From Pseudanabaena sp. Salubria-1 (GTDB taxonomy: Bacteria; Cyanobacteriota; Cyanobacteriia; Pseudanabaenales; Pseudanabaenaceae), in contig JALQCR010000049.1 of NCBI GenBank assembly GCA_023336205.1, positions 1-43,818 of the forward strand: DNA of 43,818 nucleotides, given 5' to 3'. Below, one piece after another: positions 24,262 through 32,280 of the stretch. The first letter of the stretch is position 1; every line of letters begins with the position of its first letter. A program made the position numbers and the translations under genes. The notes beneath the pieces were generated by a model that was not told where the DNA came from, searched no databases, and worked only from the letters and a program-made list of their open reading frames with translations.

Positions 24262-25638
24262 ATGAACACCCATCTATTATTTCGTCGTAGCCGAACTCGT
24301 CTCGCCTTTTGGTATGCGGGAGTGATGGCTGTAATCTTGAGTTTATCGGGATTTAGTATGTATCGCTTTCTGATTCAATCCAATTGGGAAGCAATGGAAC
24401 GGGAAATGGAATCGATCGCAGGAACTTTACATGACAGTTTAGAACCGATGTTACCTGCTTCCGAAGCGCCAACTTCTATTTTACGGCGGATTTTGCCAGA
24501 ACTCTGTTTAGTAGATCAGCCTTGTAATATCAGTCCCACGCTGATCCAACGTCATACCACAGGCATTAGCGATCGCAGTACCTATTACATTCGCCTCTTC
24601 AATCATCAAGGGAAATTACTAGCTTTTTCCCCTAGCCAAATTATTCCCGAACTGCCTCAGCATTTAATAACTACACCTTGGCAAACCTTCGAGAGTTCTC
24701 AGGGTATCCGCTATCACCAGTTCACGATTATCTTGCATAGCCATGATGTAAAGAATCAAACCCATCGACACAGTAATCAACCATCTTGGGGATACTTGCA
24801 ACTCGGTCGGAATTTAGAACCATTTGATGCGGAAGTAAAGCGCATCAAAATAATTTTGGCGATCGGCTTTCCGATCGCTTTGTTATTAATTGCTCTCTCT
24901 AGTTGGTGGCTATCTAAATTAGCAATGCAGCCTATTTATCAGTCCTATCAACAGCAGCAACAGTTCACAGCCAATGCTGCCCATGAATTGCGTTCGCCTC
25001 TAGCCAGCCTTCTCGCCACCGTCGAAGCGATCTTACGAGTACCGCAAGTTAATCCCGAAGATACGCAAACAATGCTTTACAAAGTAGAAAAGCAGGGAAG
25101 GCGTTTGAGTAATTTAATTGCTGATTTACTATTTCTATCTAGCCTTGAGCAAAACTCATCCCCAAAGCCTTGGCAACGCTGTTGCTTAAATGATTTGATT
25201 AGCGACTTGACCGAAGAATTTTTAGAACTTGCCGCAGCATCTAATATTGATTTAACTAATCAAATGCCCGATCACGAGATTTATGTTTTGGGAAATGAAT
25301 CTGAACTTTATCGCCTTGTTTCTAACTTAATTGCCAATGCAATTCAGTATACGCCTAGTAATGGTCTTGTTGAAATCAGCCTATTTGAAGAAGATCGCAA
25401 AGCAGTAATTACTGTGAAAGATACGGGAATCGGGATTGCTCCAACCGAACAAACGCGCATTTTTGATCGCTTTTATCGTATCGATAGCGATCGCTCTAGT
25501 AAAACAGGCGGAACAGGTTTGGGCTTAGCAATTGTGCAGGCGATCGCCAAAAGACATAACTCAAATCTCATGGTTACCAGCCAAGTGGGGAAAGGAAGCA
25601 TTTTCAATCTAGAATTGCCGATAGATTGCACTGTATAG
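24262..25638 (+). CDS. Sensor histidine kinase, RppB/NrsS-type
   Basis: 458 residues from the ATG at 24262 (MNTHLLFRRSRTRLAFWYAG); an earlier ATG at 24226 would encode part of a hairpin and is unlikely. TM1 is about 15-32, a periplasmic sensor of roughly 165 residues follows (SIAGTLHDSLEPMLPASEAP; conserved cysteines in PELCLVDQPCNI), then TM2 near 197-215. The HisKA box is NAAHELRSPLASLLATVEAI with H241. N, G1 and G2 boxes are NLIANAIQYTP, DTGIGIAP and GGTGLGLAIV. It phosphorylates the preceding regulator. The short sensor with two cysteines and several histidines fits metal or redox sensing in this family. Confidence 0.9.
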   Translation: MNTHLLFRRSRTRLAFWYAGVMAVILSLSGFSMYRFLIQSNWEAMEREMESIAGTLHDSLEPMLPASEAPTSILRRILPELCLVDQPCNISPTLIQRHTTGISDRSTYYIRLFNHQGKLLAFSPSQIIPELPQHLITTPWQTFESSQGIRYHQFTIILHSHDVKNQTHRHSNQPSWGYLQLGRNLEPFDAEVKRIKIILAIGFPIALLLIALSSWWLSKLAMQPIYQSYQQQQQFTANAAHELRSPLASLLATVEAILRVPQVNPEDTQTMLYKVEKQGRRLSNLIADLLFLSSLEQNSSPKPWQRCCLNDLISDLTEEFLELAAASNIDLTNQMPDHEIYVLGNESELYRLVSNLIANAIQYTPSNGLVEISLFEEDRKAVITVKDTGIGIAPTEQTRIFDRFYRIDSDRSSKTGGTGLGLAIVQAIAKRHNSNLMVTSQVGKGSIFNLELPIDCTV

Positions 25639-25695
25639 AAAATAGAAATTTGACGATAATCTAAATCCTTGTACTAATACTCCTGCACATTTGAG

Positions 25696-25798
25696 TTATC
25701 CCAATTCACAAAAGTGTGACAACAGTTTTGTGAATTAAAAAATAAAACCACCAAGGGTTTTAAAAATATAAGATGGCTACGCCATTTTGGGTTTTGGC
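25696..25798 (-). repeat. ~100-bp dispersed repeat, copy A
   Basis: Read on the minus strand it aligns end to end with 32174-32280: GCCAAAAC..., AAAATGGCGTAGCCAT, TTTTAAAACCCTT, TTTTTAATTCACA and CACACTTTTGTGAATTGG occur in the same order with small differences. No ORF. It fills the spacer 25639-25832. Confidence 0.85.
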
Positions 25799-25832
25799 TT
25801 AACAAGACCAGCGAAAGCTATAAAATACATCT

Positions 25833-26123
25833 ATGGCAAAAATATCTCTGTGCGATCGCTGTAATTTTTACTCTCACAGCCAACTTTTGGTCTGTGCAGT
25901 ACATCCTTATGGGCCAGAGTGGGGACTTTGCTCAGATTTTGTCTCGGCGGAGCTATGGGAACCCGACGATCCCCATAGTTATGATCCCGCTATGGAAGCA
26001 GAATGTGGCTGGCATCCCATCTTTACAGGTAAATGCCCAGAATGCCGCACTGCCTTTTCAAGAATGCGAATTCCGCCAGAGCAATGGCGCTGTAAGTGCT
26101 GTGGCTGGGAAGATGATCTGTAA
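25833..26123 (+). CDS. Cysteine-rich zinc-ribbon-like cyanobacterial protein
   Basis: 96 residues with three CxxC pairs: CDRC (7-10), CPEC and CKCC near the C-terminus, plus further cysteines and histidines (CAVHPYG, CGWHP). The C-terminal half (GKCPECRTAF...WRCKCCGW) looks like a zinc ribbon. I recall similar small proteins only in cyanobacteria, without known function. Monocistronic, sharing a terminator with the convergent ccmP gene. Confidence 0.75.
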   Translation: MAKISLCDRCNFYSHSQLLVCAVHPYGPEWGLCSDFVSAELWEPDDPHSYDPAMEAECGWHPIFTGKCPECRTAFSRMRIPPEQWRCKCCGWEDDL

Positions 26124-26150
26124 TCAAAAGTTGCGAAGCAACTTTTGATT
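26122..26150. terminator. Hairpin between convergent genes
   Basis: AATCAAAAGTTGC-GAA-GCAACTTTTGATT, a 13-bp perfect stem covering both stop codons. AT-rich arms give a U-run on either strand, so it can serve both genes. Confidence 0.75.
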
Positions 26151-26790
26151 ACTCTTTGCGATCAATCCCATACACATCACGCCCTCTGACATTGTTAATC
26201 GTATTCAACACCGCCTCCGAAGCCGCCATAATATCTCGCTCTTCGCCACCAAGATATAAACGCCCAAAGCTACCTACAGCGACAATTTCCAAAATATTAA
26301 TCGAGGCAGCTTTTTCAGCCTCATTTGCGGCAAGAGCCGCATAGGCAGCAGGTTCTACTTCCATAATGTACAGGGTTTGCCCAGACAACAACATCTGCCC
26401 CCGCCGAAAGCGATTAATTAACTGGGTTTGATGCGCATCAATATTACGAATTATTTGACTAGATAGCAATCTTGGCTTAATCCGATCTTCTTCGGTTACG
26501 CCCAGCATCTCCAAAATGGCTCGACCTGCGGCTTGGGTTTCCCCTTGACTTGCCGAATGAATTTCTAGTAGTCCATACAACCGTTCAACAATTTGCACAC
26601 CTGGACGTACTGAAGTTGATTTCAGGGCTACATCAGTAATGCGATTAATTTCAACACCTGGGGAAATTTCGATCCAGAGGGAGGTGTCACCTGGTAAGGG
26701 CAAAAAACCTTGTGCGACCGTTCCTAAATAAGCAGCATGTTGTTTTTGAAGATTGTCTAAGTAGACGTAGCTGCGTAAATCGATACCCAA
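26149..26790 (-). CDS. ccmP: Carboxysome shell protein CcmP (tandem-BMC trimer type)
   Basis: 213 residues, the length of CcmP. The N-terminus MGIDLRSYVYLDNLQKQHA and the segments VRPGVQIVERLYGLLEIHS, SSQIIRNIDAHQTQLINR and EPAAYAALAANEAEKAA match CcmP as I recall it from Synechococcus. It has two BMC folds and is thought to form stacked trimers with a large gated pore in the beta-carboxysome shell. The start codon is TTG at 26790, which fits the conserved N-terminus exactly; no ATG is available nearby. It stands alone, outside a ccmKLMN operon, as is usual for ccmP. Confidence 0.9.
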   Translation of the reverse strand: MGIDLRSYVYLDNLQKQHAAYLGTVAQGFLPLPGDTSLWIEISPGVEINRITDVALKSTSVRPGVQIVERLYGLLEIHSASQGETQAAGRAILEMLGVTEEDRIKPRLLSSQIIRNIDAHQTQLINRFRRGQMLLSGQTLYIMEVEPAAYAALAANEAEKAASINILEIVAVGSFGRLYLGGEERDIMAASEAVLNTINNVRGRDVYGIDRKE

Positions 26791-26882
26791 AAAATTTTTC
26801 TCCCACGAGGCTTTTACTTGGTTTTTCTAGCTGCCTGAATCAAAAAATTAGTTAGCTACCCAATAAGTAATTTTATAGCAAT

Positions 26883-26933
26883 AGCAACAAAAAAGAGAGA
26901 GGACGCTTCGCACCCTCTCTCTTTTTTGTTGCT
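26883..26933. terminator. 20-bp stem hairpin upstream of ccmP
   Basis: AGCAACAAAAAAGAGAGAGG pairs perfectly with 26914-26933 around a GC-rich tip (ACGCTTCGCAC). It carries U-runs on both strands but lies upstream of ccmP and downstream of no + strand gene. It could end transcription from the leftward gene at 28075, or be a repeat. Confidence 0.6.
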
Positions 26934-26949
26934 ACGCAAAATTAAACCC

Positions 26950-27000
26950 AAAACCAAGATATTTACCGCCCGCTACGCGGGCGGTAAATATCTTGGTTTT
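26950..27000. terminator. 23-bp perfect stem hairpin ending the leftward gene
   Basis: AAAACCAAGATATTTACCGC...CCG (26950-26972) pairs perfectly with 26978-27000 around CTACG. It sits 2 bp past the stop of the 27002-28075 gene and ends in a U-run when read leftward, so it is a good intrinsic terminator for that gene. Confidence 0.75.
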
Positions 27001-27001
27001 G

Positions 27002-28075
27002 TTATAAGCCAGCTTGAGCTTTAGCCACTACTTGACCATCTTTAAACTCAATGATCGCATTACTGCCTTCAGGGTTTTTCCAAGAATAAACCTGCCCGAT
27101 ACTATTGTTTGAGTTATTCTCAGCAATAACTTTGCCAGATGTCCCAAAAACTTTTTCTACCTGCTCAATAGTCATTCCTTTTTGGATACGATTAAACTTT
27201 TCTAAAGTTATCACTTGCCCTTGTTCTAGCTCATTTGGCGCTGATGCGATCAGCTCAACCGAAGAAGGATTGGCTTTGGGGGTAACTTGAGTCGGAGCGA
27301 CAGATGGTTGAATAGTCTCGCTAGGAGAGCTTTTTGGAGTAGTGATTGTACTTTTTGTTTCTTTATTTTCAACTAATGGAGTTGCTAATGATGAGGAAGA
27401 ACTTGATTCAACGGCTGTTTTTGATGTGAGTGCTCTCACTGAGGCTCCAATGCCCAATCCTAGTGCGACAATCGATATGCCTACAAACAATAACTGCCAA
27501 TAATTACTATCCGATGTCGGAATCTGGGGTTTATTAACTTTGACAAGATCGCTTGATTTAACTGTTATGCCATTGGTAAAGGATTGCTGCTCTAGATCAG
27601 TAGCTAAAAGGTTTTTTCTAGCTTGAGAATTGCTTGGGGCAATTTTTTTAATCGCATTTTGCAAGACAGACTGCTTAGAAAGTTGTGGTTCAGGCGATCG
27701 CGTTTCAAATTGCTGACTATCCGATTCTGGATCTATGTCTGGAATTGCTTTCATGGATGATTTTGGGAGATCTAGCATAAATTGCTCCGTCCATAGCATG
27801 CGCTGTTCGTGCGTTTCTTCATCATTGCGCCAACAGTGAATTCTAAATTTAGCTACTGATTCTATATGCAAATTTTGAAGTTTGCTATGGACTAATGCCA
27901 GCAGTTTTTCCTTTTCAATGGCAGAATCTGCCCGAATTTGTATCTCTAAACTACTATCGACAATATCTACAGCAACATCAAGCTGCTCTAAGTCAAGTGG
28001 CTGTAATTCCTGACAAAGCATTTTGGCGATCGCCTCTGGATATCTTTTATGGGCAAGTTCGGCAATCGAAAGCAT
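27002..28075 (-). CDS. Membrane protein with C-terminal SmpA/BLIP-like domain
   Basis: 357 residues. Residues 1-105 form a cytosolic domain also seen in other cyanobacterial membrane proteins (AELAHKRYPEAIAKMLCQEL; IHCWRNDEETHEQRMLWTEQ). A single TM helix (LLFVGISIVALGLGIGASV) lies near 195-213. A proline/serine/threonine-rich linker leads to a C-terminal domain about residues 285-357 with the pattern FNRIQKGMTIEQVEKVFGTS followed by YSWKNPEGSNAIIEFKDGQV, as in BLIP/SmpA-like folds (DUF3862). Topology places that domain outside the cytoplasm. Function unknown; the fold may bind proteins in the envelope. Confidence 0.7.
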   Translation of the reverse strand: MLSIAELAHKRYPEAIAKMLCQELQPLDLEQLDVAVDIVDSSLEIQIRADSAIEKEKLLALVHSKLQNLHIESVAKFRIHCWRNDEETHEQRMLWTEQFMLDLPKSSMKAIPDIDPESDSQQFETRSPEPQLSKQSVLQNAIKKIAPSNSQARKNLLATDLEQQSFTNGITVKSSDLVKVNKPQIPTSDSNYWQLLFVGISIVALGLGIGASVRALTSKTAVESSSSSSLATPLVENKETKSTITTPKSSPSETIQPSVAPTQVTPKANPSSVELIASAPNELEQGQVITLEKFNRIQKGMTIEQVEKVFGTSGKVIAENNSNNSIGQVYSWKNPEGSNAIIEFKDGQVVAKAQAGL

Positions 28076-28219
28076 ACTTGACTAAATCATCCTAGTCGAA
28101 CTAATGAATAGTTTTACAACTACTCTTGGTTATCTTAATTTCAATACATTACACTTGCCGACTGAAAGCAGCGATCGGCTAAATCGCGTGATCGTACCAA
28201 ATATCAATATTATATAGAC

Positions 28220-28366
28220 TATTCTCGAAAAGTCGAGTGGGGCGCGAAACGCGCAGCAATTCTCATTATAAAAATTGGTTTTGTTGAAAGTCCGCCTTTG
28301 GCGGACTTTCAACAAAACCAATTTTTTGGGTTGCGGCGAAACGTGTCACTCGGCTTTTCGAGAATA
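28220..28366. repeat. Nested palindrome (147 bp) upstream of sqdB
   Basis: Outer arms TATTCTCGAAAAGTCGAGTG (28220-28239) and 28347-28366 are inverted repeats with one mismatch. Inside lies a perfect 26-bp stem (28271-28296 with 28300-28325) with a TTT loop, the same geometry as the hairpin at 24-78. No ORF. It fills most of the 28076-28507 spacer and looks like one repeat inserted into another. Confidence 0.8.
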
Positions 28367-28507
28367 TCCTTCAAGCCCCAAACCCTTCATGTATTGCTCA
28401 ACACATACAACTTAAGAAATTTCAGTCTTGTCCATCACAAACGAGATAAATCCTGATAGGGTTAATTTGGAAACTGTAACTCAAATTTTTTGTAACCCAC
28501 AGAATTC

Positions 28508-29659
28508 ATGAAAGTACTGGTAATTGGTGGCGACGGTTATTGCGGATGGGCGACAGCTTTACATCTTGCCAATAAAGGATATGAAGTTGGTGTGCTGGAT
28601 AGCTTAGTTCGTCGGCATTGGGACAATGAGTTAGGTGTTGCGACGCTCACACCGATCGCCTCTATTCAAGAGCGCATATATAAATGGCAAGCTGTTTCAG
28701 GTCAAAAAATTGACTTGTTTATTGGTGATATCACCAATTATGAATTTCTACAGAATACATTCCGTTGTTTTGAACCTGATGCGCTTGTCCATTTTGGTGA
28801 ACAACGCTCAGCACCATTCTCGATGATCGATCGCGAACATGCCGTGCTGACCCAAGTTAATAACGTAGTTGGAACGCTTAATTTACTCTATGCAATTAAA
28901 GAGCATAATCCCAACTGCCACCTAGTTAAGCTGGGGACGATGGGTGAGTATGGCACTCCGAATATCGATATCGAAGAAGGCTACATCACCATTGAGCATA
29001 ATGGACGCAAAGACACGCTTCCTTATCCAAAGCAACCTGGAAGTTTTTACCATCTCAGCAAGGTTCATGACAGCCATAACATTCACTTTGCTTGTAAGAC
29101 ATGGGGCTTAAGAGCAACTGATCTGAACCAAGGTGTTGTCTATGGAGTACTTACTGAAGAAACTGGTACTGATGAGCTACTGATTAATCGCCTTGATTAC
29201 GATGGCGTATTTGGCACTGCTCTTAACCGTTTTTGCATCCAAGCGGCGATTGGACATCCTTTGACTGTCTATGGTTCTGGCGGACAAACTCGTAGTTTCC
29301 TTGATATTCGGGACACTGTGAGATGTGTTGAACTAGCGATCGCTACGCCTGCGGAGGCTGGCAAAATGCGTGTATTCAACCAATTTACTGAGCTTTTCTC
29401 GATTCGAGATCTTGCCTTTATGGTGCAAAAAGCTGGTCAAACTCTCGGCATCAAAGTCGAAGTCCAAAATATTGACAATCCACGGGTTGAGCTAGAAGAG
29501 CATTATTTCAATGCTAAAAACACCAATCTTCTCGATCTGGGCTTACAACCTCATTTTCTATCCGATGCCTTAATCGACTCCTTACTCAACTTTGCAGTTA
29601 AATATCGCGATCGCATTGACCAAAAGCAAATTTTGCCAAAAGTAAAATGGCGCAATTAA
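28508..29659 (+). CDS. sqdB: UDP-sulfoquinovose synthase
   Basis: 383 residues of the extended short-chain dehydrogenase/NDP-sugar epimerase family. The NAD-binding motif is GGDGYCGWATALHLANKGYE, typical of SqdB. The catalytic YxxxK is Y181-HLS-K185, and TMGEYGTPNIDIEEG is a hallmark segment. The enzyme makes UDP-sulfoquinovose from UDP-glucose and sulfite for the sulfolipid SQDG of thylakoid membranes. Length is normal. No clear Shine-Dalgarno precedes the ATG. The usual partner sqdX is not adjacent. A strong hairpin follows the stop. Confidence 0.95.
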   Translation: MKVLVIGGDGYCGWATALHLANKGYEVGVLDSLVRRHWDNELGVATLTPIASIQERIYKWQAVSGQKIDLFIGDITNYEFLQNTFRCFEPDALVHFGEQRSAPFSMIDREHAVLTQVNNVVGTLNLLYAIKEHNPNCHLVKLGTMGEYGTPNIDIEEGYITIEHNGRKDTLPYPKQPGSFYHLSKVHDSHNIHFACKTWGLRATDLNQGVVYGVLTEETGTDELLINRLDYDGVFGTALNRFCIQAAIGHPLTVYGSGGQTRSFLDIRDTVRCVELAIATPAEAGKMRVFNQFTELFSIRDLAFMVQKAGQTLGIKVEVQNIDNPRVELEEHYFNAKNTNLLDLGLQPHFLSDALIDSLLNFAVKYRDRIDQKQILPKVKWRN

Positions 29660-29700
29660 GCAAATAAAAAAGTACGCCATCGGCGTACTTTTTTATTTGC
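29660..29700 (+). terminator. Intrinsic terminator of sqdB
   Basis: GCAAATAAAAAAGTACGCC pairs with GGCGTACTTTTTTATTTGC across ATC, a 19-bp perfect stem right at the stop codon with a U-run in the descending arm. The spacer 29701-29877 shows nothing else. Confidence 0.85.
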
Positions 29701-29877
29701 TACCACATAAATAGGATTGTAATTGCTAAAAAAAACAAAAGAATTGACCAAGATTCTCACCGCCTCTGCTTTTGGGCTTTGATGTTTAGTCCCTGCGGTA
29801 GAAGATTTAACTTAAAAAAAGAAGTATCTTGAGTTACATAACAGAGTTATTGTCAAGCCTTTCTTACCGAACCTACC

Positions 29878-30255
29878 ATGACAGCTTTTACAAAAACCTT
29901 GCGCGTTTTGGTGGTGGATGACCACGAACTGACACGATGCACTTTACAGCTAGCGCTTTCACTACAATCTTGTATTGGCGCTGTAGAAGTCGCAATTAAT
30001 GGCAAAGAAGCGATCGCCAAAGTACAAAATCACGAGCCAGATGTTGTGGTAATGGATTTGCATATGCCCGTGATGGATGGATGGACAGCCTCCAATGCCA
30101 TCAAAACCGAATATCCTCATATTAAGATTGTTGCTTACTCAGCCGCCGATGGTGGAAAGGATCGAGCTTTGTCCAACGGAGCTAACATTGATGCTTTTTG
30201 TGACAAAGGAGCATGTACTCGTAGTTTGCTAGAAGCAATCAGAAGTGTTGCTTAA
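29878..30255 (+). CDS. Single-domain response regulator (CheY/NarL-receiver-like)
   Basis: 125 residues, receiver only. Acidic pocket D14/D15 (LVVDDHE), phosphoacceptor D60 in VVVMDLHMPVMDGWTASNAI, and a C-terminal DAFCDKGA that carries the conserved lysine. No output domain follows, so it acts by phosphorelay or protein contact. The start lacks an obvious Shine-Dalgarno. No kinase is adjacent; the HPt protein of this window is a formal candidate partner only. Confidence 0.85.
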   Translation: MTAFTKTLRVLVVDDHELTRCTLQLALSLQSCIGAVEVAINGKEAIAKVQNHEPDVVVMDLHMPVMDGWTASNAIKTEYPHIKIVAYSAADGGKDRALSNGANIDAFCDKGACTRSLLEAIRSVA

Positions 30256-30269
30256 ATCTAATAGATAAC

Positions 30270-30310
30270 AATAAAAAAGAGTCGGCATTTTACGCCGACT
30301 CTTTTTTATT
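30270..30310. terminator. Bidirectional terminator
   Basis: AATAAAAAAGAGTCGGC pairs with GCCGACTCTTTTTTATT around ATTTTAC, a 17-bp perfect stem between the convergent receiver and rhomboid genes, with U-runs on both strands. Confidence 0.9.
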
Positions 30311-30926
30311 GAGCAGTTTTGCTTGGAGACAATAGTTTTGCCGCAATAATGCCGCCAATAAAGCCAAATAAATGCATCTCCCACGAAATATAAGATCTGG
30401 TTGGTAGTACACCCCAGATCATTCCTCCATAAGCAATGGCGATCGCGATCGAAATTGCGATCGCAACAAAGCTTTTTTCAAAATATCCGCGAAATAATAA
30501 ATAGCCAAAATAGCCAAAAATTACGCCACTTGCACCTACATGAACTGAACAGGGTCTACCAACTAACCATGTTCCTAAACCACCTACTAGCGCTGACATT
30601 ACCGACACAAAATAAAAATCTTTAATGTTTCGCAGCATCACAAACCATCCCAGAATAATAAATGGGACAGTATTTGCCATAACGTGATAGAAGCCTCCAT
30701 GCAGAAATGGAGCAAACAAAATGCCGCGCAATCCAATAAAACTATGGGGCACAAGTCCCAGAGCATTAAGTCCTCGACGCAAGCCGCATCCAGTGGAAAT
30801 TACTAAGATATTCTCAAGGAGTACTTCATTTAAGATGACGATAATCCAAAAAGTTGCTACCAAAGCCGCCAATATTTTAACTTGAGTTTTTAACTCTCCA
30901 CTAATGGCTTGCAGATTTTGCTTCAT
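30306..30926 (-). CDS. Rhomboid-family intramembrane serine protease
   Basis: 206 residues with six predicted TM segments. The catalytic dyad is S133 in GASGVIFGYFGY and H185 in EMHLFGFIGG. The oxyanion-side HGGFYHVMANTVPF (H81, N85) is the conserved rhomboid TM2 motif. Rhomboids cleave single-pass membrane proteins within the bilayer. The substrate is unknown. Length fits the minimal bacterial six-TM form. Confidence 0.92.
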   Translation of the reverse strand: MKQNLQAISGELKTQVKILAALVATFWIIVILNEVLLENILVISTGCGLRRGLNALGLVPHSFIGLRGILFAPFLHGGFYHVMANTVPFIILGWFVMLRNIKDFYFVSVMSALVGGLGTWLVGRPCSVHVGASGVIFGYFGYLLFRGYFEKSFVAIAISIAIAIAYGGMIWGVLPTRSYISWEMHLFGFIGGIIAAKLLSPSKTAQ

Positions 30927-31012
30927 GATTTTTAACCCACGAAAATGTTTGTACTAGGATGCTTTATGGGTATAGCCTAACGCATCCTAAGGATGGTACA
31001 AAATCTATCGGT

Positions 31013-31171
31013 CTATAGTTTCTCAATAATGCGTACATTTATATATTGATCGTTTTTTAGCTTTTCTTTGATCCGCTTTTCTACATCCTGTTCTTGCTTC
31101 TTTTGGGCATCATTAAGAGCCTGACCAATCCACAAACAGTAACCAATAATAAAAACCCCAAAAAATTCCAT
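31013..31171 (-). CDS. Small membrane protein (52 aa), hypothetical
   Basis: An ATG at 31171 opens a 52-codon frame: MEFFGVFIIGYCLWIGQALN is one hydrophobic helix, followed by a highly charged helix (DAQKKQEQDVEKRIKEKLKN) and a short tail. GGGA lies about 6-7 nt upstream. The clean TM-plus-charged-coil composition argues for a real gene rather than chance. It may be cotranscribed with the rhomboid gene 87 bp downstream. No function recognised. Confidence 0.5.
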   Translation of the reverse strand: MEFFGVFIIGYCLWIGQALNDAQKKQEQDVEKRIKEKLKNDQYINVRIIEKL

Positions 31172-31281
31172 GTAAATCCCATGTAAATTTATAGAGACGG
31201 ATATTACATAGATAAACTTGATTCGTCAAGCAATTAACCATAAAAAACATCAAAACTTAATATTTAAATCATGACTGTCGT

Positions 31282-31334
31282 CACGGCAAAAACAAAAGAG
31301 ATTTGCGGAGCAAATCTCTTTTTTTTTTGCCGTG
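31282..31334. terminator. Long AT-rich hairpin
   Basis: CACGGCAAAAACAAAAGAGA...TTTGC pairs with GCAAATCTC followed by a ten-T run and GCCGTG, a stem of about 24 bp with a bulge. It lies between the leftward small gene and the rightward RNA-binding protein gene and ends no obvious + strand gene, so it may be a repeat or the end of an unseen transcript. Confidence 0.55.
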
Positions 31335-31565
31335 GCTCGAATTTTGATACTTTCATTACATTTTATTTTTAAGACAAGCATTTTGTATGTTATGTTGGTA
31401 CATGGCAGAAGAATGTCATTTCAATTTGATTAATCGCAGGTAGCACGTAATCAATAGCTCCAATTTAAGCTAACAAGTAGCAAACAAGTTTTTTAAACAA
31501 GTTTTTTGTAGCGGCTGCTCTAGTCACCTGCTGAAGATTTTATAGCGTAGAGGTTTTCTATTATC
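31335..31565 (+). promoter_or_regulatory. Long leader of the RNA-binding protein gene
   Basis: 230 bp without ORF before the RRM gene. It includes a direct repeat AACAAGTTTTTT in two near-adjacent copies (about 31482-31508) and no strong Shine-Dalgarno. Cyanobacterial rbp genes are known to be cold-regulated through long leaders; the same is plausible here but is inference. Confidence 0.4.
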
Positions 31566-32084
31566 ATGTCCATTCGCCTTTATGTTGGCAACTTGCCAGC
31601 AGAATTAGATCGCCAAGCTCTAGAAAAAATTTTCAATGAATCAGGTGATTCAGTATCGTTGAAAGTTATAACTGACCGCAAAACAGGCAAATGCCGTGGT
31701 TTTGGTTTTGTGACCGTGGGCTCTGATGAAGTTGCTGACGTAGTCATTGAAAAATTCAATGGTTATGATTTTAACGGTGCTGTATTAAAGCTAGAAAAAG
31801 CTTTGCCTCGTACCAAAGGTAAAGCCGAAGATGGTTCTGATTTGGAAGATGGTTCTTCAGATGACTCCACCCAGTCAGAGAGTGAATCTCCAGCAACAAG
31901 TACTGTTGCTGCACCAGTTAAAGCAGCGGCAAAACGCAAAAAGCGTAGTAACAACAACAAGAAAACTACTGGAACTGTATCTAGTTCTAGTACTTCCTCA
32001 GAAGCCCATCAACCTGACCCACGTTGGGCTTCTGATCTTGAGCGATTAAAACAGATTCTAGAAGCTCAGGGCGCAGCCAAGTAA
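31566..32084 (+). CDS. RRM-domain RNA-binding protein (Rbp-type)
   Basis: 172 residues. One RRM at residues 1-82 with RNP2 LYVGNL and RNP1 KCRGFGFV. An acidic and serine-rich segment follows (EDGSDLEDGSSDDSTQ), then a basic patch (KAAAKRKKRSNNNKK) and a conserved C-terminus PDPRWASDLERLKQILEAQ that I recall from longer cyanobacterial Rbp proteins. It binds single-stranded RNA; homologues act in cold response and in localising photosynthetic mRNAs. Monocistronic with a terminator 41 bp downstream. Confidence 0.92.
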   Translation: MSIRLYVGNLPAELDRQALEKIFNESGDSVSLKVITDRKTGKCRGFGFVTVGSDEVADVVIEKFNGYDFNGAVLKLEKALPRTKGKAEDGSDLEDGSSDDSTQSESESPATSTVAAPVKAAAKRKKRSNNNKKTTGTVSSSSTSSEAHQPDPRWASDLERLKQILEAQGAAK

Positions 32085-32124
32085 CAAATAAAAAGCCTTG
32101 GTAAGTGCAGCTTTTTCATAAGAC

Positions 32125-32165
32125 AAAAATAAGATTGCGGCGCAAAGCGTCGCAATCTTATTTTT
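32125..32165 (+). terminator. Intrinsic terminator of the RNA-binding protein gene
   Basis: AAAAATAAGATTGCGGCGC pairs with GCGTCGCAATCTTATTTTT around AAA with one wobble, followed by more U. Confidence 0.85.
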
Positions 32166-32173
32166 TTAAACTG

Positions 32174-32280
32174 GTTATACCAAAACACAAAATGGCGTAG
32201 CCATTTTGTGTTTTTAAAACCCTTACAGGGTTAGGTTTTTAATTCACAGAAGTGTAGCCACACTTTTGTGAATTGGTATT
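32174..32280 (+). repeat. ~100-bp dispersed repeat, copy B
   Basis: Begins TATACCAAAACACAAAATGG and ends GTGAATTGGTATT, with short terminal inverted repeats (ATACCAA/TTGGTAT). Internal hairpins are AAAATGGC/GCCATTTT and CACAAAAGTG-like. It matches copy A (25696-25798, opposite strand) along its length and the partial copy near 43672. It overlaps the stop codon of the leftward YdcF-like gene. Confidence 0.85.
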
